64,000 nt of DNA from Stomoxys calcitrans (taxonomy: Eukaryota > Arthropoda > Insecta > Diptera > Muscidae). The stretch lies in assembly GCF_963082655.1 (NCBI RefSeq), contig NC_081555.1, forward strand, positions 148,198,266 to 148,262,265. Direction: 5' to 3'. This document shows positions 46,501 through 55,616 of this stretch, piece by piece. Each line of letters starts with the position of its first letter. Position 1 is the stretch's first letter. The notes under the pieces were generated by a model that was not told the DNA's origin, ran no database searches, and saw only the letters and a list, made by a program, of their open reading frames with translations. Both the position numbers and the translations under genes were made by a program.

Positions 46501-46875
46501 ATCTATAAACACTTAGATCTAACACGAGGCACATGTTATTTCAATGGTAATTTCAACAGACAAGAAATCTCCTGGATTTTTAAAGCAAGGTGCGACCTAA
46601 TTTGTCTTAGTGGAAATCGTTATATATCAGGCACAGATGAAAACAACAACTGTACTATTTGCAATATAAATGAAAAGGAAACACTTCAGCACTTTCTCGG
46701 TAACTGTCCAATTCTCAGAGAAATTAGAATACAAATATTTGGTAAACCCCACCTTCAACAACACGAAATCGTATCAATACTAGATGGACATGATGGGGCT
46801 GATTGGAAAAAATTAGTGTCTTATCTTATATCGGCGCTTAGATATCGAAAACTTATACTTAATGAATACAATTAA
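43567..46875 (+). CDS. LINE ORF2 polyprotein: APE endonuclease, reverse transcriptase, CCHC finger
   Basis: This frame is open from 43567, just after an in-frame TAA at 43564, and lies in the -1 frame relative to ORF1. Numbering from the codon at 43669 as residue 1: endonuclease motifs are YNING (upstream of residue 1), LLETHL (E24), GDLN (D133, N135) and SDH (233-235). The RT has KAPGEDRIPYEFF, AFFVDFKAAFDNV, GVKQGCLLSPLLF and the catalytic YADD at 679-682. The C-terminal finger is C995-X2-C998-X9-H1008-X4-C1013. The first in-frame AUG (43753, MENTRQ) lies beyond YNING and E24, so AUG initiation would yield a dead endonuclease. Translation by -1 frameshift from ORF1 is therefore the simplest reading. 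There is no internal stop over about 1100 codons. Confidence 0.88.
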   Translation, partial: FKKLKTRRAKDKIKIPHDNKNSFKLKIISYNINGLSNKYLYPLFFTYLNEFDIIILLETHLIMENTRQAEKYFPDHCINWINATRLSRFGRAIGGVMIGVKRSLTKYNISYHFHSTNEVQCLHIKTAYSTLRIIPLYLRSANWSNDYSIVKNFVEQSDCDNYILIGDLNIRIGNLQQDIAPLYRELFPAGKAIRKSKDEEINAKGRTYLEFCNENNLMILNGQTRGDENGNLTFISTVGESVNDICSVSQSLLKYVEGFHVDEKIWSDHLPIVLTLELNSPNNAEKKLKLLPKLHWKDADKYIYQSKLNRNLQTILENNERICLKDLTGVITASSEATITSKFTPKMKWFNETCHWARRKVFENLRKFRKNNNEIQKQKYLSAKKKYKEVCEMSKRRYFCLINEKINNIKNGKEWWKLVKEINNQELKISHKISVDMLKDYFIRLLNPEQTSLPILYAPMLATDHLLDMDITVDEVKDMLQNVKLHKAPGEDRIPYEFFIHATEGFLSELARGYNKVYENADVEDTFIKTIIFPIHKKGCLSDVSNYRGISFMNCVAKIFMGILNERLITWIETRKLLLEYQAGFRRNYSAADNIYNLAAIVNIKMAEKKKVYAFFVDFKAAFDNVSRSLLIYKLHELGISYKFVKMVESIYKNTKSAVWAGEEISEYFDTLSGVKQGCLLSPLLFALYLNDLHDFLKGGLYIEGLNIRLLLYADDIVILAEDKQILQLMITNLEKYCSKWNLTVNMAKSKIIVFRKGGRLAEQEKWVFKGEQIEIVSQYNYLGVIVTPQMSFLKHIQNRNSQSKSAINVTWKNFINKDEVPLAQKWNMYQAVCRAIQSYAAQVWGHLHFDEVDKLQRFFLKRVLRLPESTPNYAISIETGLDAGHIYTLKLHLNYIWRTLFQYNQERLPCQLSKIIIRKQLFWVRSLNDLLTELDMQTIEENISPNVWKFMEAALIERVATNNRTKDLRRARQSNSRIYKHLDLTRGTCYFNGNFNRQEISWIFKARCDLICLSGNRYISGTDENNNCTICNINEKETLQHFLGNCPILREIRIQIFGKPHLQQHEIVSILDGHDGADWKKLVSYLISALRYRKLILNEYN
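43570..43579 (+). promoter_or_regulatory. Candidate -1 ribosomal frameshift site
   Basis: A AAA AAC in the ORF1 frame matches the X XXY YYZ rule exactly and is followed at once by the ORF1 stop TAA. After a -1 slip the next codons are CTA AAA ACA AGG CGC GCT. They run open through a short basic linker (RRAKDKIKIPHDN) into the endonuclease motif YNING. No strong downstream pseudoknot is evident by eye beyond a GGCGCGC patch. Confidence 0.65.
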
Positions 46876-47109
46876 AACAAAACATAACGAAAAAGCCAAA
46901 CAAACAAGAAACAAGAATATATGCTCTCTTTAACATATAAGTAAATGTACATATTTTTACCGACTGACGACATAATGTCATAGTCGTGAATCCACTTTAT
47001 TTTTTTGTTTTGCCCAATTGTAATTAAAATTACATTTATATTTAAGAAAATTTTGAATTGTACCAATTATTAAGAAGAAATAAAGTGATACTACTACTAC
47101 TACTACTAC

Positions 47110-47123
47110 TAATCTTTTCAAAT
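47110..47123 (+). repeat. LINE target-site duplication, 3' copy
   Basis: TAATCTTTTCAAAT directly after the (ACT)n tail. Identical to the copy at 42800-42813. Confidence 0.9.
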
Positions 47124-47209
47124 TTTGTTCCAGAGAAAATTTCCAAGAAATTTAACTTTTAGGGGAAATTTCTTTGGAAATTTAGAGAAAGTTTTTTTTT
47201 TAACATTTT

Positions 47210-48250
47210 TATGCTCACCACCATAGGATGGGGGTATACTAATCTAGTCATTCCGTTTATAACACCTCGTCTAATATTCGTCTAAGACCCCATAAAGTTT
47301 ATATATTCTTGATGATCTCGACGTTCTGAGTCGATCTAGCCCTGTTCGTCCGTCCGTCCGCCTTTCGAAATTATGATAGAGGTCGAAGGCGTAAAGCTAG
47401 CCGATTGAAATTTTGCACAGATTCTGAATATTGTTTTAGGTCGTTGGGGATTGCAAATGGGCCATATCGGTTCAGATTTAGATATAGCCCCCATATAAAC
47501 CGATCTCCCATTTGGACTTCTTGAGCACTTGGAAGCCTTAACTTTCATCCGATTTGGCTGAAATTTTGCATGTGGTGTTCTGTTATGTCTTCCAACAATT
47601 GTTCTTAGTACGGTCCGAATCAGTTTATAACCTGATATATCTCCCATATAAACCGATCTCCCGATTTGACTTCTTGAGCCCCTGGAAGCCGCAATTTTTG
47701 TCCAATTTGGCTGAAATTTTGAATGTTGTGTTTTATTATGACTATTAACAACTATGCCAAGTACGGTTCAAATCGGTCTTTAACCTGATATAGCTGCCAT
47801 ATAAACCGATGTCCCGAAATGACTTCTTGTGCCCTTACAAGCCGCAATTTTAGTCCGAGTTGGTTGTTATGACTTCCAACAAATGTGCCAAGTACGGTTC
47901 AAATCGGTCTATAACCTGATAAAGGTCCCATATAAACCGATCTCCCGATATGATATCTTGAAGCCCTGCAAGCCCCAGGTTTTGTCCGATTTGGTTGACA
48001 TTTTCTTTGTTTCTTCCAACAACTGTGCCAAGTATGGTCCAAATCGATCTATAACATGGTGTAGATCCCATGTAGACCGGTCTCTCGATCACCTTGTTCG
48101 GTTCCTAGAAGCTTTAGTTTTTGCTGGTTTGACAGAAGTTTGGTATGTAAAATAAAATTATGCCCTACATCAAATTTTTTTTTTGTATAAAATCCATGGT
48201 GGTGGGTTCCCAAGATTCCGCCCGTCTGAACTTATCACGCTTTTACTTGT
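47210..48250 (+). mobile_element. HINE family A, complete
   Basis: Starts ATGCTCACCACCATAGGATG with GGGGGTATACTAAT, (GTCC)n at 47347, about five units, and ends GATTCCGCCCGTCTGAAC...CGCTTTTACTTGTT. It lies between the LINE and the last Gmap exon. Confidence 0.82.
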
Positions 48251-48257
48251 TAGTATT

Positions 48258-48600
48258 TAGATAAATTTTGTTTTAGAAAGAAATTCTTAAAAATTTTGTC
48301 TTTAGAGAAAAGTTTTTAGAAAAAAAATTTTAAGGGGAAATTCTTAAAACTTTTATTTTTGGGGAAAATTTCTTTAAAATTATGTTTGAAGAGAAAATTG
48401 GTTTGAAGTTTTGCTTTTAGAGAATATTTTGTGTTTTTGCTAAAGACAAAATTTCTAAGAATTTTCCTCTATTAACTTTTTTAAATTTTTGAATTTTGAG
48501 AAAATTTCTTAAAAACTATCAGAGAAATTGTAGAGAAAATTTCTTAGAAATTTTGTCTCTATAGTAAATTCAAAAAAAAAAAAATTGTTTTCAGAAAATA
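48258..48600 (-). repeat. Degenerate 29-bp-type repeat before last Gmap exon
   Basis: AAAATTTTGTCTTTAGAGAA and AATTTCTTAGAAATTTTGTC variants. It stops about 60 nt before the terminal exon. Confidence 0.65.
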
Positions 48601-48668
48601 TTTCCCATCATAGAAACCTTTTTTATACATAATTTTTTTCTTGTTTTCCCCTCTCTTTCCGAATACAG

Positions 48669-49021
48669 GTTCCCATTCAAAGGAGAATTTAGTGCAGGCA
48701 TTTGTTCAATTCCTTGAACAGGAATCTCAACCACAAACGCAGCAACAACAAATGCCCAATCTATTGAACATCACACAACATTCCTCCTCGCAGGGCAGCA
48801 CCACCGGGGCAACTGGGGCCACACCGGCAACCTCAAGACGCTCTTCAAATATCACAAATCCCGCATTATCACAACAATCAAGTGGGGGTAACGCCACAGC
48901 GACAGCCCATAACACACCAGTGCCCATACAGCCTTTACTACTCACCTCCACGGTCTTGGATGATTTTTCGCCAACACGCAACTCAAGTTCCATACTGAAA
49001 GATATTCTAAGTGATTCCTGA
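48669..49021 (+). CDS. Gmap: Gmap terminal exon, C-terminal tail and stop
   Basis: Acceptor CCGAATACAG at 48659-48668. G|GT gives Gly, then SHSKENLVQAFVQFLEQESQ. The exon ends ...SSSILKDILSDS with TGA at 49019-49021. Two short motifs, FVxFLExES at the start and an [IV]LKD[IL]L-type terminus, also close vertebrate GMAP-210. This makes the assignment much firmer than coiled coil alone. Between them is a low-complexity Ser/Thr/Gln/Pro/Ala segment (QPQTQQQQ, STTGATGATPAT). Summed over the five exons the frame is 4233 nt, divisible by three, with no internal stop. Confidence 0.9.
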
Positions 49022-49430
49022 TTATTGTAATAGATTTAAGTTTTAAACCTTTCCTCCTTTGATTGATCCTTTCGCTTTAATTGCCCTAATTGCCCAATGT
49101 TTTGTAACGACGACAACGACAATTTTCCGAAACTTGACAATTTTTGTTCAATGGCAATGCCAGCTAATCATTCACACTACACATTGTGTGATTTATATAT
49201 CCCTGCTGTTTTTTTGTCAATTATTTAATTTTTTTATGTATAAAATGTTATATCGTCAATTGTGCAACTTTTTTCTGTTTTTTTGTTTTTGCCTCCTCAC
49301 TTTCCGTAGAGTTTTTGTTTTCGTTTCCGTTTCCGTTTTTTCCATTGGTCGTCCTGAATATGTTAATTACATAATTTTGAACGCCTGTATGTACGATTTG
49401 TAAATAAAAAAATTTTTGTTTTTTCTGAAA
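49022..49430 (+). terminator. Gmap: Gmap 3' UTR with poly(A) signal
   Basis: T-rich sequence after the stop codon. A canonical AATAAA is at 49403-49408, followed by a T/GT-rich stretch (49412-49425) that can act as the downstream element. No other transcript signal is visible before the LINE remnant that begins near 49613. Confidence 0.6.
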
Positions 49431-49612
49431 GACATTTTTATTATATAGAATTTAAATAAATTATATTGTATACAATATATATAAAAAAAACTACAATAAT
49501 CTTATTATGATAGAATCAAATTAAAAATCTTCTAAATAAATAAAGATTTAAATTTTTAGATAAATGACAAAATGTCTTTAATTGAAGATTTTATTCATAA
49601 CAGTATTATCAC

Positions 49613-50195
49613 TATGTTAGGTTAGGTTGAAGAGAGGGTGCTGATATTAATCCACCTAATGCCACTATGGACATACACCTAAGCCAGTAATCGGCTATAA
49701 AGTAACCTCTAAAAAGAAAATTTTAAGTTAGGAATTCCGTGCTACTTACAAAACCCTTAATTGTTTTCAATACCACTCCCCTAAGTTGGTTCATGTCTGA
49801 TATTATTACTCCACCTAAGTACCTGTTGGACGCGAAAGCCAGGCAATGACAAAGTAAATGCTCCAACGTCTCTTCATATTCCCCGCATGCCCCACATATC
49901 CAATGTGTCCCGTTATCATACCAATAGCTATACTGACCTCCTTCTTGCTTCCTTTCGGTGATAGCTTCGTCTTCTCACGATCTGGATCCTCCCATAGGAT
50001 TTTCGCCGTCCTAGCGACCATTTCGCTGTTCCACAATGCTCCATGCGCATTCGTCGTCCGCTCCCTTAACTCTGACTGCGTTGACCCGAAAGGCTTCGGG
50101 TTAACCAAGTTTATTGACGGCAGTCCTCTGGCCTTAACCGCCCTTATGGGAATTTTAGTGTCGGAGGCCACCGTAGCATTCTCCCCTAGGTAACG
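49613..50195 (-). pseudogene. RNase H-type LINE remnant, 3' part
   Basis: The reverse strand reads VNPKPFGSTQSELRERTTNA, LWNSEMVARTAKILW and, in a shifted frame, CGACGEYEETLEHLLCHC, a C-X2-C-X8-H-X3-C finger. Its 3' end is CAACCTAACCTAACAT. The matching upstream half lies at 51775-52500, beyond a nested LINE. Confidence 0.78.
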
Positions 50196-51774
50196 ACCAG
50201 CGTGGCATAGCTTTGGCAGAGCAGATAGATAGCTCCACGTTTTGCACGGTGAATGAGGATGCCCCCACTAGGTTAACGAGGAGGTGCAGCAGCTCGCCAG
50301 ACATCTGCTATGTGCTATGGACCCCGCTAAACCCAGAATCAGCGAGCTGAATCTGGAAATAAACAGGGTAGTCAACGAATATAAGCGGAATTTGTGGCTG
50401 GAACACTTGGAGCCATGTAACTTAGGCACCGGTGCAGGCAAACTGTGGGCCACTGTTAAGTCACTCTCAGTCACTTTTGGCGAGATAACCGTGACTGATC
50501 CGAAAAGATGCGCCAGGTTGTTCAACCGTAAATTTATTGTGCATCCCGAGAGAGACAGGGCAAGGAGGAGAGCCATTCGCCGTATTCGTGGTGTCCGAGC
50601 CGATGAACAGCCATCACAATTTACCGTGGCGAAGTTACGAATGTCATCCGTGGCGCGAAATCTTCTAAGGCGTTGGGCCCCGACGGAATCTTTACATTGA
50701 TGTTGAAGAATCTGGATTCACCTGGAGTTGAGTACCTTACCACTGTCCTCAACCTGTCATTGCTCACTCTTATAGTTCCCAATGTCTGGAAAATGGGCAG
50801 AGTGATCCCGTTACTGAAGCCTGGAAAAGACCCGACTTTGGGGGAGTCGTACAGAGCGATCTCCCTTCTCTCACCAGTGGCAAAGACGCTTGAGGCATTA
50901 CTCCTTCCGAGCCTCGTAGGAGAATTTCCATTCGCCGAGCATCAACATGGATTTCGGAGACTACACAGCACAACAACAGCTTTGCATGCCATCACCACAC
51001 CCATTTGACGTGGCTTCAATCAGCCCTGGCCATGTGTAGGACGGTGTTTGTGGCACTGGGCCTATCGACATGGTCAGCCATGCCAAACTATTTGAGGACA
51101 TCGTTAACACGTCTCTTCAGTCAGACCTGAAACGCTGGGTCGCGAATTATCATTTGTGGAATTTAGGGATAAGAAGTCGAAACACCGTAGAGTGAAACAG
51201 GGAGTTCCTCATGGTGGGGTGATATCTCCGGCACTGTTCAACCTCTACCTATCCTCCATTCCACCCCCTCCAGACGGCATAGAGATCGTATCATATGCGG
51301 ACGATTGTACGATCATGGCATCAGGCCCCCACCCATTGAGAGAACCTCTAGATCAAGCGGCATATCAAGCGGGTCTAAATAACATTCATGCAGACACGGT
51401 AGCAGATGCGGTTATTGGCTACCGGGTGAATGTAGTCCTTGGAGAACGACTGCCACCCATTGCAACCGAAGAAATAGACCTCTCCCGGCAAACCAGAGTG
51501 GTTCTGGCTCAATTACGTACCGGCAGATGCAGCCGCCTAAATTCCCACAGAGCTAGGATTGATGCCGACGTGCAAGATGTATGTCCCGATTGTAACCAGG
51601 GACCGCACGATACACGTCACCTGTTTAACTGCCCGGCCAGACCCACTCGACTCAGACCCAGATCCCTGTGGACGCACCCTATCTTAGTCGCAGAGTTCCT
51701 GGATCTTGACACTCAACAGAATCAAGCAGACGAAAGATAGAACACAATAAACTGCTACAACAACAACAACAACC
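50196..51774 (+). pseudogene. Jockey-like LINE, internally deleted, nested
   Basis: The frame gives ISELNLEINRVVNEYKRNLW, VGEFPFAEHQHGFRRLHSTT, RRVKQGVPHGGVISPALFNL and SYADDCTIMASG (RT YADD intact, 51294-51305). It then jumps to NNIHADTVADAV and a C-terminal finger CPDCNQGPHDTRHLFNC. It ends in (CAA)n at 51757-51773. It has several frameshifts and a deletion after the RT palm. Confidence 0.8.
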
Positions 51775-52500
51775 CCAATCTCCGCCTGCAGGACCGTATT
51801 ATGGTTAGGCAGTCTAAAACAGATCTCAGTCCCTGTTATTGCCCATATGGCAATTTTACTGTCCGTAAAGATGTTCACACTCGACATCCTCGCGTTAACA
51901 CCACACCACTTCACGCATTCCGTGAACGCCCGGATCTCCGCCTGCAGGACCGTATTATGGTTAGGCAGTCTAAAACAGATCTCAATCCCTGGGTTCTAAA
52001 TGTAAACCCCCAGGCCCACACTGTCCCCTAGCTTTAATCCATCCGTGTTGCATGATCTTCAAGATGGCAATACTAGGGTTCCGTCAATCCCAGACTGTGC
52101 CGATGGCAGCAGTGCCTCGCACTCGACTTCAAGGTTCATCTCAGGTATCCGATTGGAAACCTCTTCCCTTCATTCTAGGTTTCCTATAGTCAACTGGATT
52201 ATATCACGATGGTGTGAGCTGCTTCCATCCTCAATCCATTCTCCCATCGCCTTAAGTCTCATAGCCGCAGTGGCTACCTAACACTTAATCTGTAAGTCAA
52301 TAGGTCGGATATCCAGAATAGTGTCCAGTGCCTTAGTGGACGTGGTCCAAATCGCTCTACATATGCCAAGACAACATATTCTCTGAATCTGTTGTATGGT
52401 CCTTATGTTGCACTTTTTCTCCATAGCAGTCCACCCGGCCGATATGGACACCACAGATGTGGTGTCCATCGTTACCACGGGAAGCTTAGCTGAAAGCTAA
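51775..52500 (-). pseudogene. RNase H-type LINE remnant, 5' half of split copy
   Basis: The reverse strand reads GWTAMEKKCNIRTIQQIQRI and ALDTILDIRPIDLQI (post-RT, about 52300-52440). Then come FRLPNHNTVLQAEIG and MKWCGVNARMSSVNIFTDSK, an RNase H core. A segment around TTAGGCAGTCTAAAACAGAT is duplicated in tandem (51779-51835 and 51930-51990). Confidence 0.72.
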
Positions 52501-52600
52501 CGGGCGCGTCCACAGTTTGCGGATGGTGGAAAGCTCCATTTTTATGCGGAGTAGCTGCAAATGCGGCCGCGGGCAGTCAGCGATTTTCGAGAGGAGAGGT
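52482..52600 (+). repeat. GC-rich dispersed repeat, copy 3
   Basis: GAAGCTTAGCTGAAAGCTAA, GGGCGCGTCCACAGTTTGCG, GGAGTAGCTGCAAATGCGGC. It sits at the 5' side of the RNase H-type LINE remnant. Confidence 0.6.
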
Positions 52601-52617
52601 GGTGGGTATAATGTAAA

Positions 52618-52705
52618 TATAAAATATAATGCAAGGGTCGTGGGTTCGATTCTCGCCAGAAGCCTTGCTCTGTCGCTACTGTCCATTAAGGAACATGGAC
52701 AAATT
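52618..52705 (+). repeat. Possible second tRNA-like SINE fragment
   Basis: AAGGGTCGTGGGTTCGATTC has a box B-like GGTTCGATTC, followed by TCCATTAAGGAACATGGACA. It is unlike the main SINE. Only one copy is seen, so this is weak. Confidence 0.35.
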
Positions 52706-54183
52706 TCTCACATATCAGCGCTTTCAACTCTTTTCTCGATGACTACCACAACATCAATGTATGTTGGTCAAAATCGGTTCAGATTTAGATATAGCACCCA
52801 TAAATATGTTCATCCGATTTGCAGTAATATTGCAATAAAATGGTCATTTGTTAACCGATTTTCCCGAAATTTGGCAGGAGGGATTTTCTCTTGACTCTCA
52901 ATATTACTGGTGAATTACATTGAAATCGGTTCAGGTTTAGATATAAATAGCTCTCATATATATATCGCCCGATTTTAACTTCAAGAGTCACAGCAGGCGC
53001 ATTTTTTTACCCATCTTGCCAAAATTGTGCGAAACGCTTTCCGCGACGACTGCCACAGTATCTGAGAAGTTAGCCCGAAATCGGTTCAGATTTAGGTATA
53101 GCTCTCACATATATGTTCGTCCGATTTTGAGAAATATTGCAAAAAAGTGATCATTTGTTATCCGATTCTGTCGAAATTTTGCAGGAACAATTTTCTTATG
53201 ACTCTCGACATTACAGGTGTATTTCATAAAAATCGGTTCCGATTTGGATATAGCTCCCATATATATGTTCGACCGATTTGCAGTAATACTGCAGTAAAAT
53301 GGTCATTTGTTACCCGATATTCTCGAAATTTGGTATGGGCGTGTTTTTCAGCCTAGAGACAAAGCCTATTGAAATTGGAAAAAACTCAGTTCAGATTTGG
53401 ATATAGCTCTCATATATATGTGTGTCCGATTTGCAGTAATAATGCAATAAAATGGTCATTTGTTAAACGATTCTCTTGAAATTTGACAGAAAGGGTTTCA
53501 AAGGGCTTATGACTCTCGATATTACTGGTGAATTTCATAGAAATCGGTTTAAATTTTGATATAGCTCCCATATATATATTCGTCCGATTTCCAGTAATGA
53601 AGCAGTAAAATGGTCATTTGTCGACCAATTCTCTTGAAACTTGTTGAATAGGATATTTTTCTGACTCTCAATACTACTGGTGAATTTGGTAAAAATCGGT
53701 TAAGATTTGGATATAGCTCTCATATATATTTTCGTCCGATTTGCACTAATACAGCAATAGAATGGTAATTTGTCAACCGATTTTGTCGAAATTTGGCAGG
53801 AAGGATTTTCTTATGTCTCTCAATATTACTGGTGAATTTCATAGAAATCGGTTCAGATTTGGATATAGCTCCCATATATATGTTCGTCCGATTTGGAGTA
53901 ATACAGCAATAGAATGGTAATTTGTGAACGGATTCTCTCGAAATTTGGCAGGAAGGATTTTCTTACGACTCTCAATATTACTGGTGAATTTCATGGAAAT
54001 CGGTTAAGATTTGGATATAGCTCCCATATATATTTTCGTCCGATTTGGAATAATACAGCAATAGAATGGTCATTTGTTAACCGATTCTCTCGAAATTCGA
54101 CAGGAACGATTTTCTTATGACTCTCGATATTACTGGTGAATTTCATAGAAATCGGTTAGAATTTTGATATAGCTCCGATATAT

Positions 54184-54606
54184 AAAGGGTGATTTTTTTG
54201 AGGTTAGGATTTTCATGCATTAGTATTTGACAGATCACGTGGGATTTCAGACATGGTGTCAAAGAGAAAGATGCTCAGTATGCTTTGACATTTCATCATG
54301 AATAGACTTACTAACGAGCAACGCTTGCAAATCATTGAATTTTATTACCAAAATCAGTGTTCGGTTCGAAATGTGTTCATTCACCGTAACGTTGCGTCCA
54401 ACAGCATCTTTGAAAAAATACGGTCCAATGATTCCACCAGCGTACAAACCACACCAAACAGTGCATTTTTCGGGATGCATGGGCAGTTCTTGAACGGCTT
54501 CTGGTTGCTCTTCACTCCAAATGCGGCAATTTTGCTTATTTACGTAGCCATTCAACCAGAAATGAGCCTCATCGCTGAACAAAATTTGTCGATAAAAAAG
54601 CGGATA
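54184..54606. mobile_element. Tc1/IS630-type transposon, fold-back deletion derivative
   Basis: It starts AAAGGGTGATTTTTTTGAGG. At 54298 on the + strand is MNRLTNEQRLQIIEFYYQNQ, an HTH start. From about 54395 the other strand reads FSDEAHFWLNGYVNKQNCRI and VWCGLYAGGIIGPYFFKDAV, the catalytic-domain segment. The N-terminal and catalytic pieces thus face each other with the middle deleted. It is inserted in a family C HINE array. Confidence 0.75.
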
Positions 54607-55154
54607 GTATGGTAATTTGTCAACCGATTTTGTCGAAAATTGGCAGGAAGGATTTTCTCATGACTCTCAATATTACTGGAGAATTTGATAAAAATCGGTT
54701 AAGATTTGGATATAGTTCTCATATATATTTTCGTCCGATTTGCAGTAATACAGCAATAGAATGGTAATTTGTTAACCGATTCTCTCGAAATTTGGCAGGA
54801 AGGATTTTCTTATGACTCTCAATACTACTGGTGAATTTAACAGAAATCGGTTCAGATTTGGATATAGCTCTTATATATATTTTCGTCCGATTTGCAATAA
54901 TACAGCAATAAAATGGTTATTAGTTAACCGATTCTCTCGAAATTTGGCACGAAGGATTTTCTTATGTCTCTCAATATTACTGGTGAATTTCATAGAAATC
55001 GGTTTACATTTTGATATAGCTTCCATATATATGTTCGTCCGATTTGCAGTAATACAGCAATAGAATTGTAATTTGTCAACCGATTTTGTCGAAATTTGGT
55101 AGGAAGGATTTTCTTATAACTCTCGATATCACTGGTGAATTTCGTAGAAATTTG

Positions 55155-55155
<1 letters not shown>

Positions 55156-55231
<76 letters not shown>
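55156..55231. repeat. (TA)n microsatellite in HINE unit
   Basis: About 38 TA repeats at the place where units normally carry CATATATATGTTCG. Confidence 0.95.
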
Positions 55232-55232
<1 letters not shown>

Positions 55233-55562
55233 GTTATTCACTCCTACACCCACTGCAAGCGCATTTATTGACCAATCTTCCTAAAATTTTGTACAACGCT
55301 TTCCTTTCCTCGAAATCGGTTCAGATTTAGATATAGCTCTCATGTATTTGTTCGTCCAATTTTGGATACTTTGTTGTCATTTGTCAACCGTAGTTATTAC
55401 ATTTTGAACATATTTGCTTTGCTTTTAATAATCAATCTGGATACATCCGCCAAAATCCATCAAATTTGTTTCAGAATTTGATGTAGCCCTCCCTTTTGTG
55501 TTTATAGGGTAGGTGTAGGGTATTATAAAGTCGGCACCGCCCGACTTTTGCCTTTCCTTACT

Positions 55563-55616
55563 GGTTTTTCTCATGGTCTCGCCCGGGCGTTCAGCGCCAT
55601 AGCTCTACGCTACGGT
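55563..55616 (-). mobile_element. SINE head fragment, reverse
   Basis: The complement reads CCACCGTAGCGTAGAGCTAT and GCGCTGAACGCCCGGGCGAG. It is a truncated copy that abuts the end of the family C HINE. Confidence 0.6.

Larger units (their letters stand above)
42814..47109 (+). mobile_element. Intact two-ORF LINE with perfect target-site duplication
   Basis: A 4296-bp non-LTR retrotransposon bounded by the 14-bp duplication TAATCTTTTCAAAT at 42800-42813 and 47110-47123. The 5' end is only seven bases (AAACAAC) before the ORF1 ATG. The 3' end is a short UTR with AATAAA at 47079-47084 and an (ACT)n tail from about 47089. Both ORFs are intact, so the insertion is recent. It sits in the last Gmap intron in sense orientation, inside a degenerate 29-bp-type repeat tract that resumes after it. 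The clade is not assigned: an APE endonuclease, RT, C-terminal CCHC finger and no RNase H are visible. Confidence 0.92.
52750..55567 (+). mobile_element. HINE family C long array with nested insertions
   Basis: Many ~152-bp units (GGATATAGCTCCCATATATA, TTCGTCCGATTTGCAGTAAT). It is interrupted by a Tc1/IS630-type fragment (54184-54606) and contains a (TA)n expansion. It ends GTCGGCACCGCCCGACTTTT and CCTTACTGG at about 55562. Confidence 0.82.

Noticed and set aside
49059..49403. 114-residue forward frame after the Gmap stop
   Set aside because: Phe/Cys/Leu-rich frame from the T-rich 3' UTR, ending at the poly(A) signal.
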